Assembly (NCBI GenBank): GCA_016929015.1
Contig: JAFGJQ010000061.1
Location: 1-41,337, forward strand
Direction of reading: 5' to 3'
DNA: 41,337 nt
DNA from: Phycisphaerae bacterium
GTDB lineage: Bacteria > Planctomycetota > Phycisphaerae > UBA1845
The notes beneath the pieces are model-generated. The model saw only the letters and a list, made by a program, of their open reading frames with translations, made no database searches and had not been told where the DNA came from. The first letter of the stretch is position 1; the number at the start of each line of letters is the position of its first letter. A program made the translations under genes and the position numbers. Of the stretch, positions 7,794 to 16,231 are shown in pieces.

Positions 7794-9227
7794 ATGTCCG
7801 CGCCACCCGCCATTCTCCGCGTGGCGGCGGCCCAGTTGCCCGCCACCCGACTGGCCGAGGGCCCTCGTGCCCTCGCGCTGATCGACACGGCCATCGCCGA
7901 GGCCGCCGCCCGGGGAGTCGATCTGCTCGTCCTGCCAGAGGGTGCGTATCCGTCCTACTATTTGCCCGGCGTCGCGGAGTTTCGCACGGCGGGCGTGATG
8001 CCGAACCGCGAGTTCCTCGCGTGGCTGAGCGAGCGCGCCCGGCGGCACCACATGCACCTGATCTGCGGCTACATTGAGGATCAGGGCGACTGCCTGTGCA
8101 ACGCGGCGGTGCTTGTGGATGATGCCGGTGAGGTCGTGGGAATCGCCCGCAAATCGTTCCTGTGGGGCGACGACAACCGGGTGTTCCGACCGGGCGACCG
8201 GCTGGGAGTGTTCGACACCCGGATTGGCCGGCTCGGCATCGCCATCTGCGCGGATGTTCGGGCGCCCGAGACGACGGCGGGCCTGGCCGCCCTCGGCGCA
8301 CAGTTCATCGCCGTGCCGACGTGCTGGGTGAACGTGAAGCGCCGTCCGGGCGAGTACTACAACCCTCAGCCGGATTTCCTGATCGAGGCCCGCGGGCTGG
8401 AGATCGGCGTTCCCTTCGTCTGCGCGAACAAGTTTGGCGTGGAGACCGACACGCTGAGCTACTGCGGCTTCAGCCTGATCACTGACGCCGACGCCCGCGT
8501 GCTGGCCAAGGCGCCGCCGGACGCGCCCGCCCTGCTGTGTGCCGAAATCCAACCGACCCGATCCCGCATGCCCGCGATTCCGGCGTGGACGCGCCTGCGG
8601 CTGTTTGACTCCGCACCCGCGGAGGAGGCGGCGGTGGAGGCAGACGAGCCCGTCAGGATAGCGGCCATTCCCTCAGCCTCGCTGATTCACGCGGACGGTG
8701 GGATGGATCTGCTCCGCCGCCTGGCGGCGGGCGGAGTGGTCGCGGCGGTCTCCGCGTTGCCGTCGATGGCCGCGGCGGACGACGTGGCCCTGCTGGCCCG
8801 AACGCTTGGCATCGAGCTGGTCGGCTATGCGGAGCCGGAGCGGATGCGGCTGGCCGCCTTCGGCGGGTACGCCGCGCTGTCCGGCGACGACGTGCGATCG
8901 TTCGCCCCGGCCCGGGCCCTGTCGCTGGACGGGGCCGCCGTTCTGTTCGTCATCCATCCGCCGGACGCCCTGCCGCTGCTGCGGGCGCGGGCCGTTGAGA
9001 ACCGCGTGGTGCTGGCGGCGGCCGGGGCTGAAACCGCGTGCATCATCGGCCCGGACGGGGCCGTCCTGGCCCAGACGGCCTCGAACCCGTGCGAGCCGGT
9101 GGCCGCGACGGTCGACCTAACGTCCGTCCGCGACAAGATCGTCTTTCCCGGCACCCACATCTTCGAGCAGCGCAAGCCCCGCGCTTACGCCGCCGCGTTC
9201 GGCGAGCCGACGCAAGCGTCCGTTTGA
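7794..9227 (+). CDS. Nitrilase-superfamily (carbon-nitrogen hydrolase) protein with a second, degenerate nitrilase-like half
   Basis: The first 280 residues are a complete CN-hydrolase domain with the Glu-Lys-Cys triad: Glu49 (LVLPEG), Lys120 (GIARKSFLW) and Cys152 (GIAICADVRAPE). It should hydrolyse a C-N bond in an amide or nitrile; the substrate cannot be read. The product is 477 residues, against about 260-340 for a single-domain member. The extra C-terminal part (about 285-477) also ends like a nitrilase (ENRVVLAAAGAE, IIGPDGAVLAQ, a final Arg-Pro-x-x-Tyr), but no triad is visible. It is divergent from dnaJ and 63 bases before valS, possibly co-transcribed with it. Confidence 0.86.
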   Translation: MSAPPAILRVAAAQLPATRLAEGPRALALIDTAIAEAAARGVDLLVLPEGAYPSYYLPGVAEFRTAGVMPNREFLAWLSERARRHHMHLICGYIEDQGDCLCNAAVLVDDAGEVVGIARKSFLWGDDNRVFRPGDRLGVFDTRIGRLGIAICADVRAPETTAGLAALGAQFIAVPTCWVNVKRRPGEYYNPQPDFLIEARGLEIGVPFVCANKFGVETDTLSYCGFSLITDADARVLAKAPPDAPALLCAEIQPTRSRMPAIPAWTRLRLFDSAPAEEAAVEADEPVRIAAIPSASLIHADGGMDLLRRLAAGGVVAAVSALPSMAAADDVALLARTLGIELVGYAEPERMRLAAFGGYAALSGDDVRSFAPARALSLDGAAVLFVIHPPDALPLLRARAVENRVVLAAAGAETACIIGPDGAVLAQTASNPCEPVAATVDLTSVRDKIVFPGTHIFEQRKPRAYAAAFGEPTQASV

Positions 9228-9290
9228 ACAATCCGGCCCCCGGCGATACGCTGGCGGGTTCGCGGAGCGGCGTGTCCGCCCGGCGGGGAT

Positions 9291-12200
9291 ATGCGAATCA
9301 TGAGTGGAAACGTCGAACTGGAAAAGGTTTACAACCCGGAGGCCGTCGAATCGGGCATCTATGCCCTGTGGGAGCAGAAGGGCTGCTTCCGGGCCGTACC
9401 CGACGGCCGCCCGCGGGACCAGCGGCACGTCATCATGATCCCGCTGCCCAACGTAACCGGGGCCCTGCACCTGGGGCACGCGATCAACAACACACTGCAG
9501 GACATCGTCACCCGCACGCAGCGGATGAAGGGCAAGAACACGCTCTGGCAGCCTGGGACGGACCACGCGGGCATCGCCACTCAGGCGGTTGTCGAGCGCC
9601 GCATCTTCGAGGAAGAGGGCAAGAGCCGGCACGACCTGGGCCGCGAGAAGCTCGTCGAGCGCATCTGGCAGTGGAAGGACCAGTACGAAAAGCGCATCCT
9701 CAGCCAGCTCAAGCTGCTGGGGGCCTCGTGCGATTGGAAACGCACCCGGTTCACCCTGGACGAAGTGTGTGCGAAGGCCGTCCGCCACGCGTTCTTCAAG
9801 ATGTTCAAAGACGGGCTGATCTTCCGCGGCAAGCGGCTGGTGAACTGGGACACGCAGCTCCAGACGGCCGTCGCGGACGACGAGGTGTACCACGAAGCCG
9901 TCAAGGGCCACTTCTGGCACTTCAAGTACCCGGTGATCGACCCGCAGCCGGGCGAGCCGGAGCACGTGCTCATCGCCACCACCCGGCCAGAAACCATGCT
10001 GGCCGACACGGCGGTGGCGGTCCATCCGGACCCCGAAGGCGAATTGGCCCGTCGGGAGACGCAGCTCCGATCCGAACTCGCGGCAGCGGTCGGTCGCGAG
10101 AAGAAGGAAATCGAGCAGAGGCTGGAGGGTATCACTCGGCGTCGTGAAGAGTTTCTGCCGACGCTGGTTCGGCTGCGTGACATGGCCCGGGCCGGTCGGA
10201 AGATCATGCTGCCGCTGGTGAACCGGCCCATCCCGCTGGTGGCCGACGAGTGGGCCGACCCGGAGAAGGGCACCGGGTGCGTGAAAATCACACCCGCCCA
10301 TGATGCGAACGACTATGAAGTCGGCCTGCGCCACGGGCTGCCGATGGTCAACGCCCTCACGCCGGACGGCAAGGTGGCGCCGATCATCGAGCCGGACGGC
10401 TCGCTGAACCCCCACAGTGACCGCTACGCGGGGCTGGTGTTTGCCCGCGAGGGGCGCCAGCGCGTGGTGGATGACCTGGAAGCCGCCGGGCTGATCGACC
10501 ACGTGGACGACCACGAAATGGAGGTCGGCCACAGCGACCGCAGCAAAACGCCGATCGAGCCGTACCTGTCCGACCAGTGGTTCGTGCGAATGGGCGACGT
10601 GGAAGGCGGCGTCACGCTGGCCGACGGCACGAAATCGCCCGGCCTGGCCCAGGCCGCCATGGACGCCGTGACCAGTGGCCGGGTGAAGATCTTCCCCGAG
10701 CGATACACGAAAACCTACCTCGACTGGCTCGGCGAAAAGCGCGACTGGTGCATCAGCCGGCAACTCTGGTGGGGGCACCGGATTCCAGTGTGGCATCTCA
10801 ACAACCTGCGCCTGCGCGAAGTGGGAATGATGCCCGATGTGCTCCGCTTCGCAGAAGAGCTGCAGACGCTCGAACGAGAGGGAAAGGCGGCCCATTGGTT
10901 GTGGGGAGACCCGCTGGCTGATTTTCCAGCAAGCATGCCCGAGTGGACAAGGACGGTCGCCGGGTACTGGTGTCCTCATCCCGATCACGAAGACGAGTTC
11001 CGGGCGCTGGTTGCACCGTTCCATTTGGAGCAGGACGAGAACGTCCTCGACACCTGGTTCAGCTCGCAGCTCTGGCCGTTCAGTACGCTGGGCTGGCCGG
11101 AGGACACAAAGGACGTGCGCTATTACTACCCCGGCAACGTGCTGATCACGTCGCGGGACATCATCACGCTGTGGGTGGCCCGGATGGTGCTGAGCGGGCT
11201 GTACCTGATGGGCGACGTTCCGTTCCGGCACGTGTACATCCACACAAAGATTCTCGACGGCCGGGGCGAGGGGATGAGCAAGTCCAAGGGCAACGGGGTG
11301 GACCCGGTAGACATCATCCAGCTCTACGGGGCGGACGCTCTGCGCTACACCATGGCCGACATTGCCACCGAGCTGCAGGACGTGCGCATGCCAGTGGAGT
11401 ACCGCTGCCCGCACTGCACGAACCTGACGCCGCAGACGGAGGTGGTGCCGCGCAACCGCCGCCCGTCCGAGATTTTTAAGGTCAAATGCAAGCACTGCGG
11501 CGAGATGTTCGCCACGCAATGGGCCGACGAAGACACGAAGATCGCCCTGCACGTGGCCTACGAAACGTCCGACCGCGTGGAGCTGGGTCGCAACCTGTGC
11601 AACAAGCTGTGGAACGCCGCCCGCTTCGCCTTCCGCAACCTGGAGGGTGTGGAATACAACCGGCTGGAAATCGCGAACCTGCTGCCGGAGGACCGCTGGG
11701 TCCTGGCGGAGCTGTCCCGCGTGGTGCGAGAGGTAAACAGCCTCATGACGCGGTACCAGTTTTCCGCGATGGTTCGGCGCATTCGCGAGTTCTTCTGGGA
11801 CAGCCTGTGCGACTGGTACATTGAGCTCACCAAGCCGCGCATGGCCGACGACGCCCCGCCCGACCGGCGTGGGGCCGAGGCCCGGCAGGTGCTCGCGTTC
11901 TGCCTGGACCAGGTGCTGCGGCTGTTCCACCCGATCATCCCGTACATCACGGAGCGGCTGTGGCAGCAGCTTGCCGTGATCGCCCCGCACCGTGGGCTGC
12001 CCGGGCTGGCGGAGCCGCGGATGAACGACGTGCTGACCGTTGCCGACTTCCCGCCTGAGGCCGGCTGGCCGGGGCTGGACGATGCGAAGATTATCGAGAT
12101 CTTCCAGGACCTGCAGGACGCCACCCGCGGCGTGCGTGATCTGCGGAGCAAGTGCAACGTGCTGCCAAAGGTGAAGGTCACCGTCACGTTGAAGGTGCCG

Positions 12201-12557
12201 GCCGACCACGTGGAATCGCTCCGCAGCCAGGCCCATATCATTCAGGAGATGGCCGGCGTGGAGACGCTGCACGTGGTCTCCGAGACGGCCCGGCCAAGGA
12301 ACTCCGCATCCACCGTGGTGGGCGCGGTGCAGATTCTCGTGCACGACATCAGCGATGACGAGGCGGAGCGCAAGCGTGTCGAGAAAGACGTGGCCGGCGT
12401 GGAAAAGCAGATCGCCGGCAAGGAGTCGAAGCTCGCCAACGAGAAGTTCGTGCAGAACGCCAAGCCCGAGGTGGTGGAAGCCGAGCGTCAGCGCCTCACG
12501 GAACTCCTCGCCCAGCGGGAAACGCTGACCCAAGCGCTGCGCGATCTGGCCGGATAG
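9291..12557 (+). CDS. valS: Valine--tRNA ligase
   Basis: Class I synthetase charging tRNA-Val. Seen: HLGH at residues 60-63 (the HIGH motif, PNVTGALHLGH), the CP1 editing domain with TTRPETMLADTAVAVHP and GTGCVKITPAHD, GMSKSKGN near residue 661 (KMSKS), the anticodon-binding helices, and a C-terminal coiled coil (about 1020-1085). At 1088 residues it is longer than most bacterial ValRS (about 880-950). Two insertions explain this: a charged coiled-coil-like stretch of about 50 residues in CP1 (about 247-295), and a CPHC-x23-CKHC segment (Cys706, 709, 733, 736) after the KMSKS loop. The start could be the ATG at 9291 or at 9300. Confidence 0.96.
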   Translation: MRIMSGNVELEKVYNPEAVESGIYALWEQKGCFRAVPDGRPRDQRHVIMIPLPNVTGALHLGHAINNTLQDIVTRTQRMKGKNTLWQPGTDHAGIATQAVVERRIFEEEGKSRHDLGREKLVERIWQWKDQYEKRILSQLKLLGASCDWKRTRFTLDEVCAKAVRHAFFKMFKDGLIFRGKRLVNWDTQLQTAVADDEVYHEAVKGHFWHFKYPVIDPQPGEPEHVLIATTRPETMLADTAVAVHPDPEGELARRETQLRSELAAAVGREKKEIEQRLEGITRRREEFLPTLVRLRDMARAGRKIMLPLVNRPIPLVADEWADPEKGTGCVKITPAHDANDYEVGLRHGLPMVNALTPDGKVAPIIEPDGSLNPHSDRYAGLVFAREGRQRVVDDLEAAGLIDHVDDHEMEVGHSDRSKTPIEPYLSDQWFVRMGDVEGGVTLADGTKSPGLAQAAMDAVTSGRVKIFPERYTKTYLDWLGEKRDWCISRQLWWGHRIPVWHLNNLRLREVGMMPDVLRFAEELQTLEREGKAAHWLWGDPLADFPASMPEWTRTVAGYWCPHPDHEDEFRALVAPFHLEQDENVLDTWFSSQLWPFSTLGWPEDTKDVRYYYPGNVLITSRDIITLWVARMVLSGLYLMGDVPFRHVYIHTKILDGRGEGMSKSKGNGVDPVDIIQLYGADALRYTMADIATELQDVRMPVEYRCPHCTNLTPQTEVVPRNRRPSEIFKVKCKHCGEMFATQWADEDTKIALHVAYETSDRVELGRNLCNKLWNAARFAFRNLEGVEYNRLEIANLLPEDRWVLAELSRVVREVNSLMTRYQFSAMVRRIREFFWDSLCDWYIELTKPRMADDAPPDRRGAEARQVLAFCLDQVLRLFHPIIPYITERLWQQLAVIAPHRGLPGLAEPRMNDVLTVADFPPEAGWPGLDDAKIIEIFQDLQDATRGVRDLRSKCNVLPKVKVTVTLKVPADHVESLRSQAHIIQEMAGVETLHVVSETARPRNSASTVVGAVQILVHDISDDEAERKRVEKDVAGVEKQIAGKESKLANEKFVQNAKPEVVEAERQRLTELLAQRETLTQALRDLAG

Positions 12558-12586
12558 CCGCAGGGACGCCGCTGCCGGCACGCCTG

Positions 12587-12592
12587 TATAAT
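12587..12592 (+). promoter_or_regulatory. Perfect -10 box just ahead of the TMTC-like gene
   Basis: TATAAT preceded by TG one base upstream (TGTATAAT) lies only 9 bases before the ATG at 12602. A start 7-10 bases after the box would fall on or next to that ATG, giving a leaderless mRNA. No convincing -35 box is seen. Confidence 0.5.
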
Positions 12593-12601
12593 GCGCGGAT
12601 C

Positions 12602-14959
12602 ATGAAACCGCCGTTGTCAACCTCGCGATGGGTGTCCGTGGGGCTCGGGCTGGTCATTGTGGCCGGCGGGGTCGGGGCGTACGCGGGCAGCCTGGGCGGG
12701 CCGTTCATTTTCGACGACATCGGAAGCGTGCCGGAAAACCCGTGCATCCGGTCGCTCTGGCCGCCGGAGTATCTGTGGAAGACGCCGGCGGAGGAAGCCG
12801 TAGCGGGCCGGCCGGTGGTCAGCCTGACCTTGGCGATCAACTTCGCGATTCACAGACTGAACGTGCGGGGATACCACGCGACCAACATCGCGATTCACGT
12901 GCTGTCCGGGCTGGTGCTGTTCGGCCTGATCCGGCGGACGTTGCGGCGGCCGGTGTTCTCAGAGCGGCTGGCCGGCGTGTCGGACTGGCTGGCCGGCATC
13001 ACCGGCCTGCTCTGGACGGTGCACCCGCTGCAGACCGAAAGCGTCACGTACATCATCCAGCGGACGGAGCTGCTGGTCGGGCTGTTCTACCTGCTGACGC
13101 TGTATTGCGCGCTGCGCGGCTGGGCCTCGGCCCGTCGCGGACGCTGGTTCGTGGCGGCGGTGGTCGCGTGTGCGCTGGGGATGGGCAGCAAGGAGGTGAT
13201 GGCCTCCGCACCGCTGATGGTGCTGCTGTATGACCGAACTTCTATCAGCGGATCCTTCGGCACAGCGATTCGGCGGCACGCCCGGCTGTACGTGGGGCTG
13301 GCGGCCACGTGGCTGATCCTGGGAGTACTCATCCTGACGGGCGCCCGGAGCCAGACGGTGGGCCTGGGTCTGCACATCGGCCCGCTCGAGTACCTGCGAA
13401 CACAGGCCGGCGTGATCGTCTGGTATCTGCGGCTGTGCTTCTGGCCGGACCCCCTGGTGATCTCGTACGACTGGCCGGTGGCCAAAACCTGGGCCGAGTG
13501 CGCGCTGCCCGGATCGCTGATACTCGGGCTTCTGGCCGCCACGGCGTGGGGCGTATGGCGGAACCATCCGGCAGGGGTGGCGGGAGCGTGGTTTTTTCTT
13601 GTGCTGGCGCCGTCGTCGAGCTTCATTCCGATCGTCACGGAGGTGGCCGCGGAGCGGCGCATGTATCTGCCCCTGGCGGCGGTGGTGGTGCTGGCCGTCG
13701 TGGCCGTCGGGTGGTGGGTCACGGCGCGGCGGAAGCCGGCGGGGGCGGTAGCATTTGCGGTGGCGGCCGGGCTGGCCGGTACGATGCTCTTCGGCACGAT
13801 CGCGCGTAACCGCGACTACCGTTCGGACATCGCCATTTGGCGCGACGCGGTGGCAAGGCATCCGAAGAATGCGCAGGCGCTGACGAACCTGGGCGTCGCG
13901 CTGGCCAACGCGGACCGGAGCGAGGAGGCGCTGGCCACGTGTCGCGAGGCGCTGCGGCTGGCGCCGGGGATGTTCCACGCTCACCATGCGATGGGCCACG
14001 CGCTGGCCACGCTCGGCCGGACGGAGGAAGCGATCACGCACTTCCGCAAGGCGATCGAGCTTCGGTCCGACTTTGCGCCCGCTCACCGCTGCCTGGGTGA
14101 CGCTCTCGTGACGCTGGGCCGGCACGAGGAGGGGCAAAGGGAGATCGAGAAAGCCCTATCCCTCCGTCCGTGGTTCGCAGACGCCTGGGTGAGCCTGGGC
14201 CGGGCGATGGCCGTGGCTGGCAGGCCCGAGGAGGCGGTCAAGCACTACCACCGAGCCCTGGAGATGGACCCTGACAACCCGGTGTGGATCAGCAACCTCG
14301 GCGACGCGCTGGCCCGCCAGGGCCAGACGGAGGAGGCAATCCAGCATTACGTGCGGACGCTGCAGCTGCGACCGGAGTATGCGCCGGCACACAACAATCT
14401 GGGAAACGCGCTGTTGGGAATGGGCAAAGCGAACGAGGCATTCAATCATCTCCGGCAGGCGCTGGAGTTGCGGCCGGACTACGTGGACGCCCACATCAGC
14501 CTGGGATACGCGCTGGCCTCTGTTGGGCGACTGGACGACGCACTCCAGGAATACCACCGAGCCCTGGAGATTGACCCGAAACACGTGCAGGGTCTGAACA
14601 ACCTGGGCAACGGACTGCTGACCCTGGGAAGAACTGACGAGGCCGTTGCGACGTTTGAGAAAGCGCTCGCGATCGATGCGGGCCGGGCCGACACATACAA
14701 CAACCTGGCAAACGCATTGGTGACGGCAGGCGATCTTGTCCGCGGCGTGGAGTGCTATCGCAAGGCGATCTCGCTTTCGCCCGATCTTCTGGCGGCTCAT
14801 TACAACCTGGGCGAGACCTACCGGCGAATGCAGCGCCCCGATGAGGCCAAGGCCTCCTACGAACAGGGATTGAGGCTGGCGGAGCAGTCCGGGCAGTCGC
14901 AGTTGGCGCAGCAGATTCGGGAACAGATGGCGTTGCTGTCGTCAGGGAAAACGCCGTAG
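12602..14959 (+). CDS. TMTC-like GT-C membrane protein with about 11 TPRs
   Basis: A 785-residue polytopic membrane protein. The N-terminal half (about 10-410) has roughly ten hydrophobic helices and resembles eukaryotic TMTC O-mannosyltransferases and related bacterial proteins: GGPFIFDDIGSV after the first helix (Asp-Asp in the first outer loop), GRPVVSLTLAINFAIH, HATNIAIHVLSGLVL, and the loop WTVHPLQTESVTYIIQR. The C-terminal half (about 415-775) is a tandem of TPRs (NLGVALANADRSEEAL-type units). A TARRKP patch before the last helix suggests the TPRs are extracytoplasmic. I infer a lipid-linked-sugar-dependent protein glycosyltransferase; donor and acceptor are unknown. Two TPR units share a near-identical DNA block (near 14250 and 14555), a sign of recent internal duplication. 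Confidence 0.82.
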   Translation: MKPPLSTSRWVSVGLGLVIVAGGVGAYAGSLGGPFIFDDIGSVPENPCIRSLWPPEYLWKTPAEEAVAGRPVVSLTLAINFAIHRLNVRGYHATNIAIHVLSGLVLFGLIRRTLRRPVFSERLAGVSDWLAGITGLLWTVHPLQTESVTYIIQRTELLVGLFYLLTLYCALRGWASARRGRWFVAAVVACALGMGSKEVMASAPLMVLLYDRTSISGSFGTAIRRHARLYVGLAATWLILGVLILTGARSQTVGLGLHIGPLEYLRTQAGVIVWYLRLCFWPDPLVISYDWPVAKTWAECALPGSLILGLLAATAWGVWRNHPAGVAGAWFFLVLAPSSSFIPIVTEVAAERRMYLPLAAVVVLAVVAVGWWVTARRKPAGAVAFAVAAGLAGTMLFGTIARNRDYRSDIAIWRDAVARHPKNAQALTNLGVALANADRSEEALATCREALRLAPGMFHAHHAMGHALATLGRTEEAITHFRKAIELRSDFAPAHRCLGDALVTLGRHEEGQREIEKALSLRPWFADAWVSLGRAMAVAGRPEEAVKHYHRALEMDPDNPVWISNLGDALARQGQTEEAIQHYVRTLQLRPEYAPAHNNLGNALLGMGKANEAFNHLRQALELRPDYVDAHISLGYALASVGRLDDALQEYHRALEIDPKHVQGLNNLGNGLLTLGRTDEAVATFEKALAIDAGRADTYNNLANALVTAGDLVRGVECYRKAISLSPDLLAAHYNLGETYRRMQRPDEAKASYEQGLRLAEQSGQSQLAQQIREQMALLSSGKTP

Positions 14960-15004
14960 AGGCAAATAGTGCGTCGCGGCCACCACCGCGGCGTCCGCAT
15001 CCAC

Positions 15005-15925
15005 TCAACGAGGGCGGTGCGACCGACGCAGAACGACGAGCCCGCACCAGCCCAAAACCCAGATGGGCAGGGCCGTGATCATGCCGGCCCCGCAGGGAGC
15101 ACCGGCCGACCCGCCTGCACCGCCGGATGTGCCGCCGCCGCTGGAGGCACCGTCATCGTCCGTGACGGCCCCGACGTCGGGATCCTGCGGTTCGGCGTCG
15201 TCCGCGTCGGGCACACCGTCGTCATCGTCATCGGGGTCGTCCGCGTCGGGCAGGCCGTCGTTGTCCGTATCGTCGGTACCGGGGTCGGCAGGGTCATCCT
15301 CGTCGCCGGTGTCCGTGTCACCACCATTCTCATCGCCGGTACCGTCGTCCACGGGAGCGCCGCCCCCCCCGCCGCCGCCGTCGCTCGCGAGCTGCCGGAT
15401 GAGAACCATCGGAGCGGCGAAGTCGATGTCGTAGTCCGACTGGTCCGGTCGGGCAATGAATGCTTCGCCACTCAAATCGTCCAGCATCACCAGCGTCTCG
15501 CCGGCAATCCCCGTGCAATGGACCACCAGAGTCACCAGCAGGACATCGCCGCCATCGTAGATGTACGGGTAAACGTAGTTGGTGTCCTTCCAGGCGTCGA
15601 GTTGATCGCCCGGTTCAGGCTGTGCGTGGGGGGCATACATCTGTGGACCGGGAATGACCTGGTCAAACGTGAAGCCATCCACGTCTGCCGGATCGGTACT
15701 CGTCCCGAAGATCCAGGTGAACAGCCCGTCCTCCGGCTCCAGAAGAACGATGTCGATATATGCGAAATCCGATCCCCGGAGCGTCACCCGCGGGATTGTC
15801 ACGCCGCCATACTCAACTTGATCAACGGTGCCGGAGGTGTTCGGACCGAAACTCAACTCGATGGATGCCCCCGACGAGGCAGCCACCCCGGCCAGCAACG
15901 CAAGCAACGTGCAGGCGGTACGCAT
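15005..15925 (-). CDS. Secreted Asp-rich protein with thrombospondin-3-like calcium repeats and a C-terminal CGAG/TM/Arg tail
   Basis: A 306-residue secreted protein of unknown role. It has a signal peptide (MRTACTLLALLAGVAASSGA), then a domain of about 170 residues, a poly-Gly hinge, and an Asp-rich run with DxDxDGxxD-type units (DTDNDGLPDADD, DDDGVPDADD) expected to bind calcium. The end has PCGAG, a hydrophobic helix and RRSHRPR. That tripartite end looks like a sortase/rhombosortase-type sorting signal but is not PEP-CTERM. The N-terminal domain is clearly paralogous to the protein at 29225-29794 (shared VVHCTGI/VLIHCTGI, DLSGEAFIA/DLAGEAFVA, YDIDFAAP/YVIDFAAP). The start at 15925 has a good AGGAG site 7 bases ahead; the longer frame to 16036 has no signal peptide. 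Confidence 0.85.
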   Translation of the reverse strand: MRTACTLLALLAGVAASSGASIELSFGPNTSGTVDQVEYGGVTIPRVTLRGSDFAYIDIVLLEPEDGLFTWIFGTSTDPADVDGFTFDQVIPGPQMYAPHAQPEPGDQLDAWKDTNYVYPYIYDGGDVLLVTLVVHCTGIAGETLVMLDDLSGEAFIARPDQSDYDIDFAAPMVLIRQLASDGGGGGGGAPVDDGTGDENGGDTDTGDEDDPADPGTDDTDNDGLPDADDPDDDDDGVPDADDAEPQDPDVGAVTDDDGASSGGGTSGGAGGSAGAPCGAGMITALPIWVLGWCGLVVLRRSHRPR

Positions 15926-16231
15926 GGCAAGGCTCCTGAGCAGCGTGTGTGCCGAAACGCTCCGCAGGCCGTCCGGCCGGCCGAAGCAATCTCCCTGTCT
16001 TAACGGCGAATTGCCACGAGGGGCTTTGATCGACACCCCTCCTGGTAAGTCCAGGTGGGCCCACCGGCAGGCCGGTTATCGGACGGCCGCGGGCGATGGT
16101 TCCGCGGATGCCGACAGGACGCGGACTGCGTTTGCCGGTCCAGCGGAATGGGCTATAATCGTTTCTCCAACCGAGGCTTGTGGACGGAGCCTCGCGGTTT
16201 CGACGAGCGACTTCACAGGATCGCCAGAGTC
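15926..16231. other. Divergent intergenic region
   Basis: The 306 bases between the Asp-rich secreted protein (minus) and the ankyrin lipoprotein (plus). The right part holds a good plus-strand promoter (16132-16159). I see no equally good promoter for the minus-strand gene and no RNA gene. The ankyrin frame is open back to 16055 but the translation there lacks protein-like features. Confidence 0.6.
16132..16159 (+). promoter_or_regulatory. Sigma70-type promoter for the ankyrin lipoprotein gene
   Basis: TTGCCG (16132-16137, 4/6), a 16-base spacer and a perfect TATAAT (16154-16159). Transcription would start near 16166, about 66 bases before the ATG at 16232. It could also drive the genes that follow, up to 26182. 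Confidence 0.62.

Noticed and set aside
9117-12581. Long open frame of 1154 codons on the minus strand opposite valS
   Set aside because: It mirrors valS almost exactly, has no recognisable domain, and comes from the high G/C at third codon positions of valS.
12959-14137. Minus-strand open frame opposite the TMTC-like gene
   Set aside because: Shadow with Arg/His-rich, low-complexity translation.
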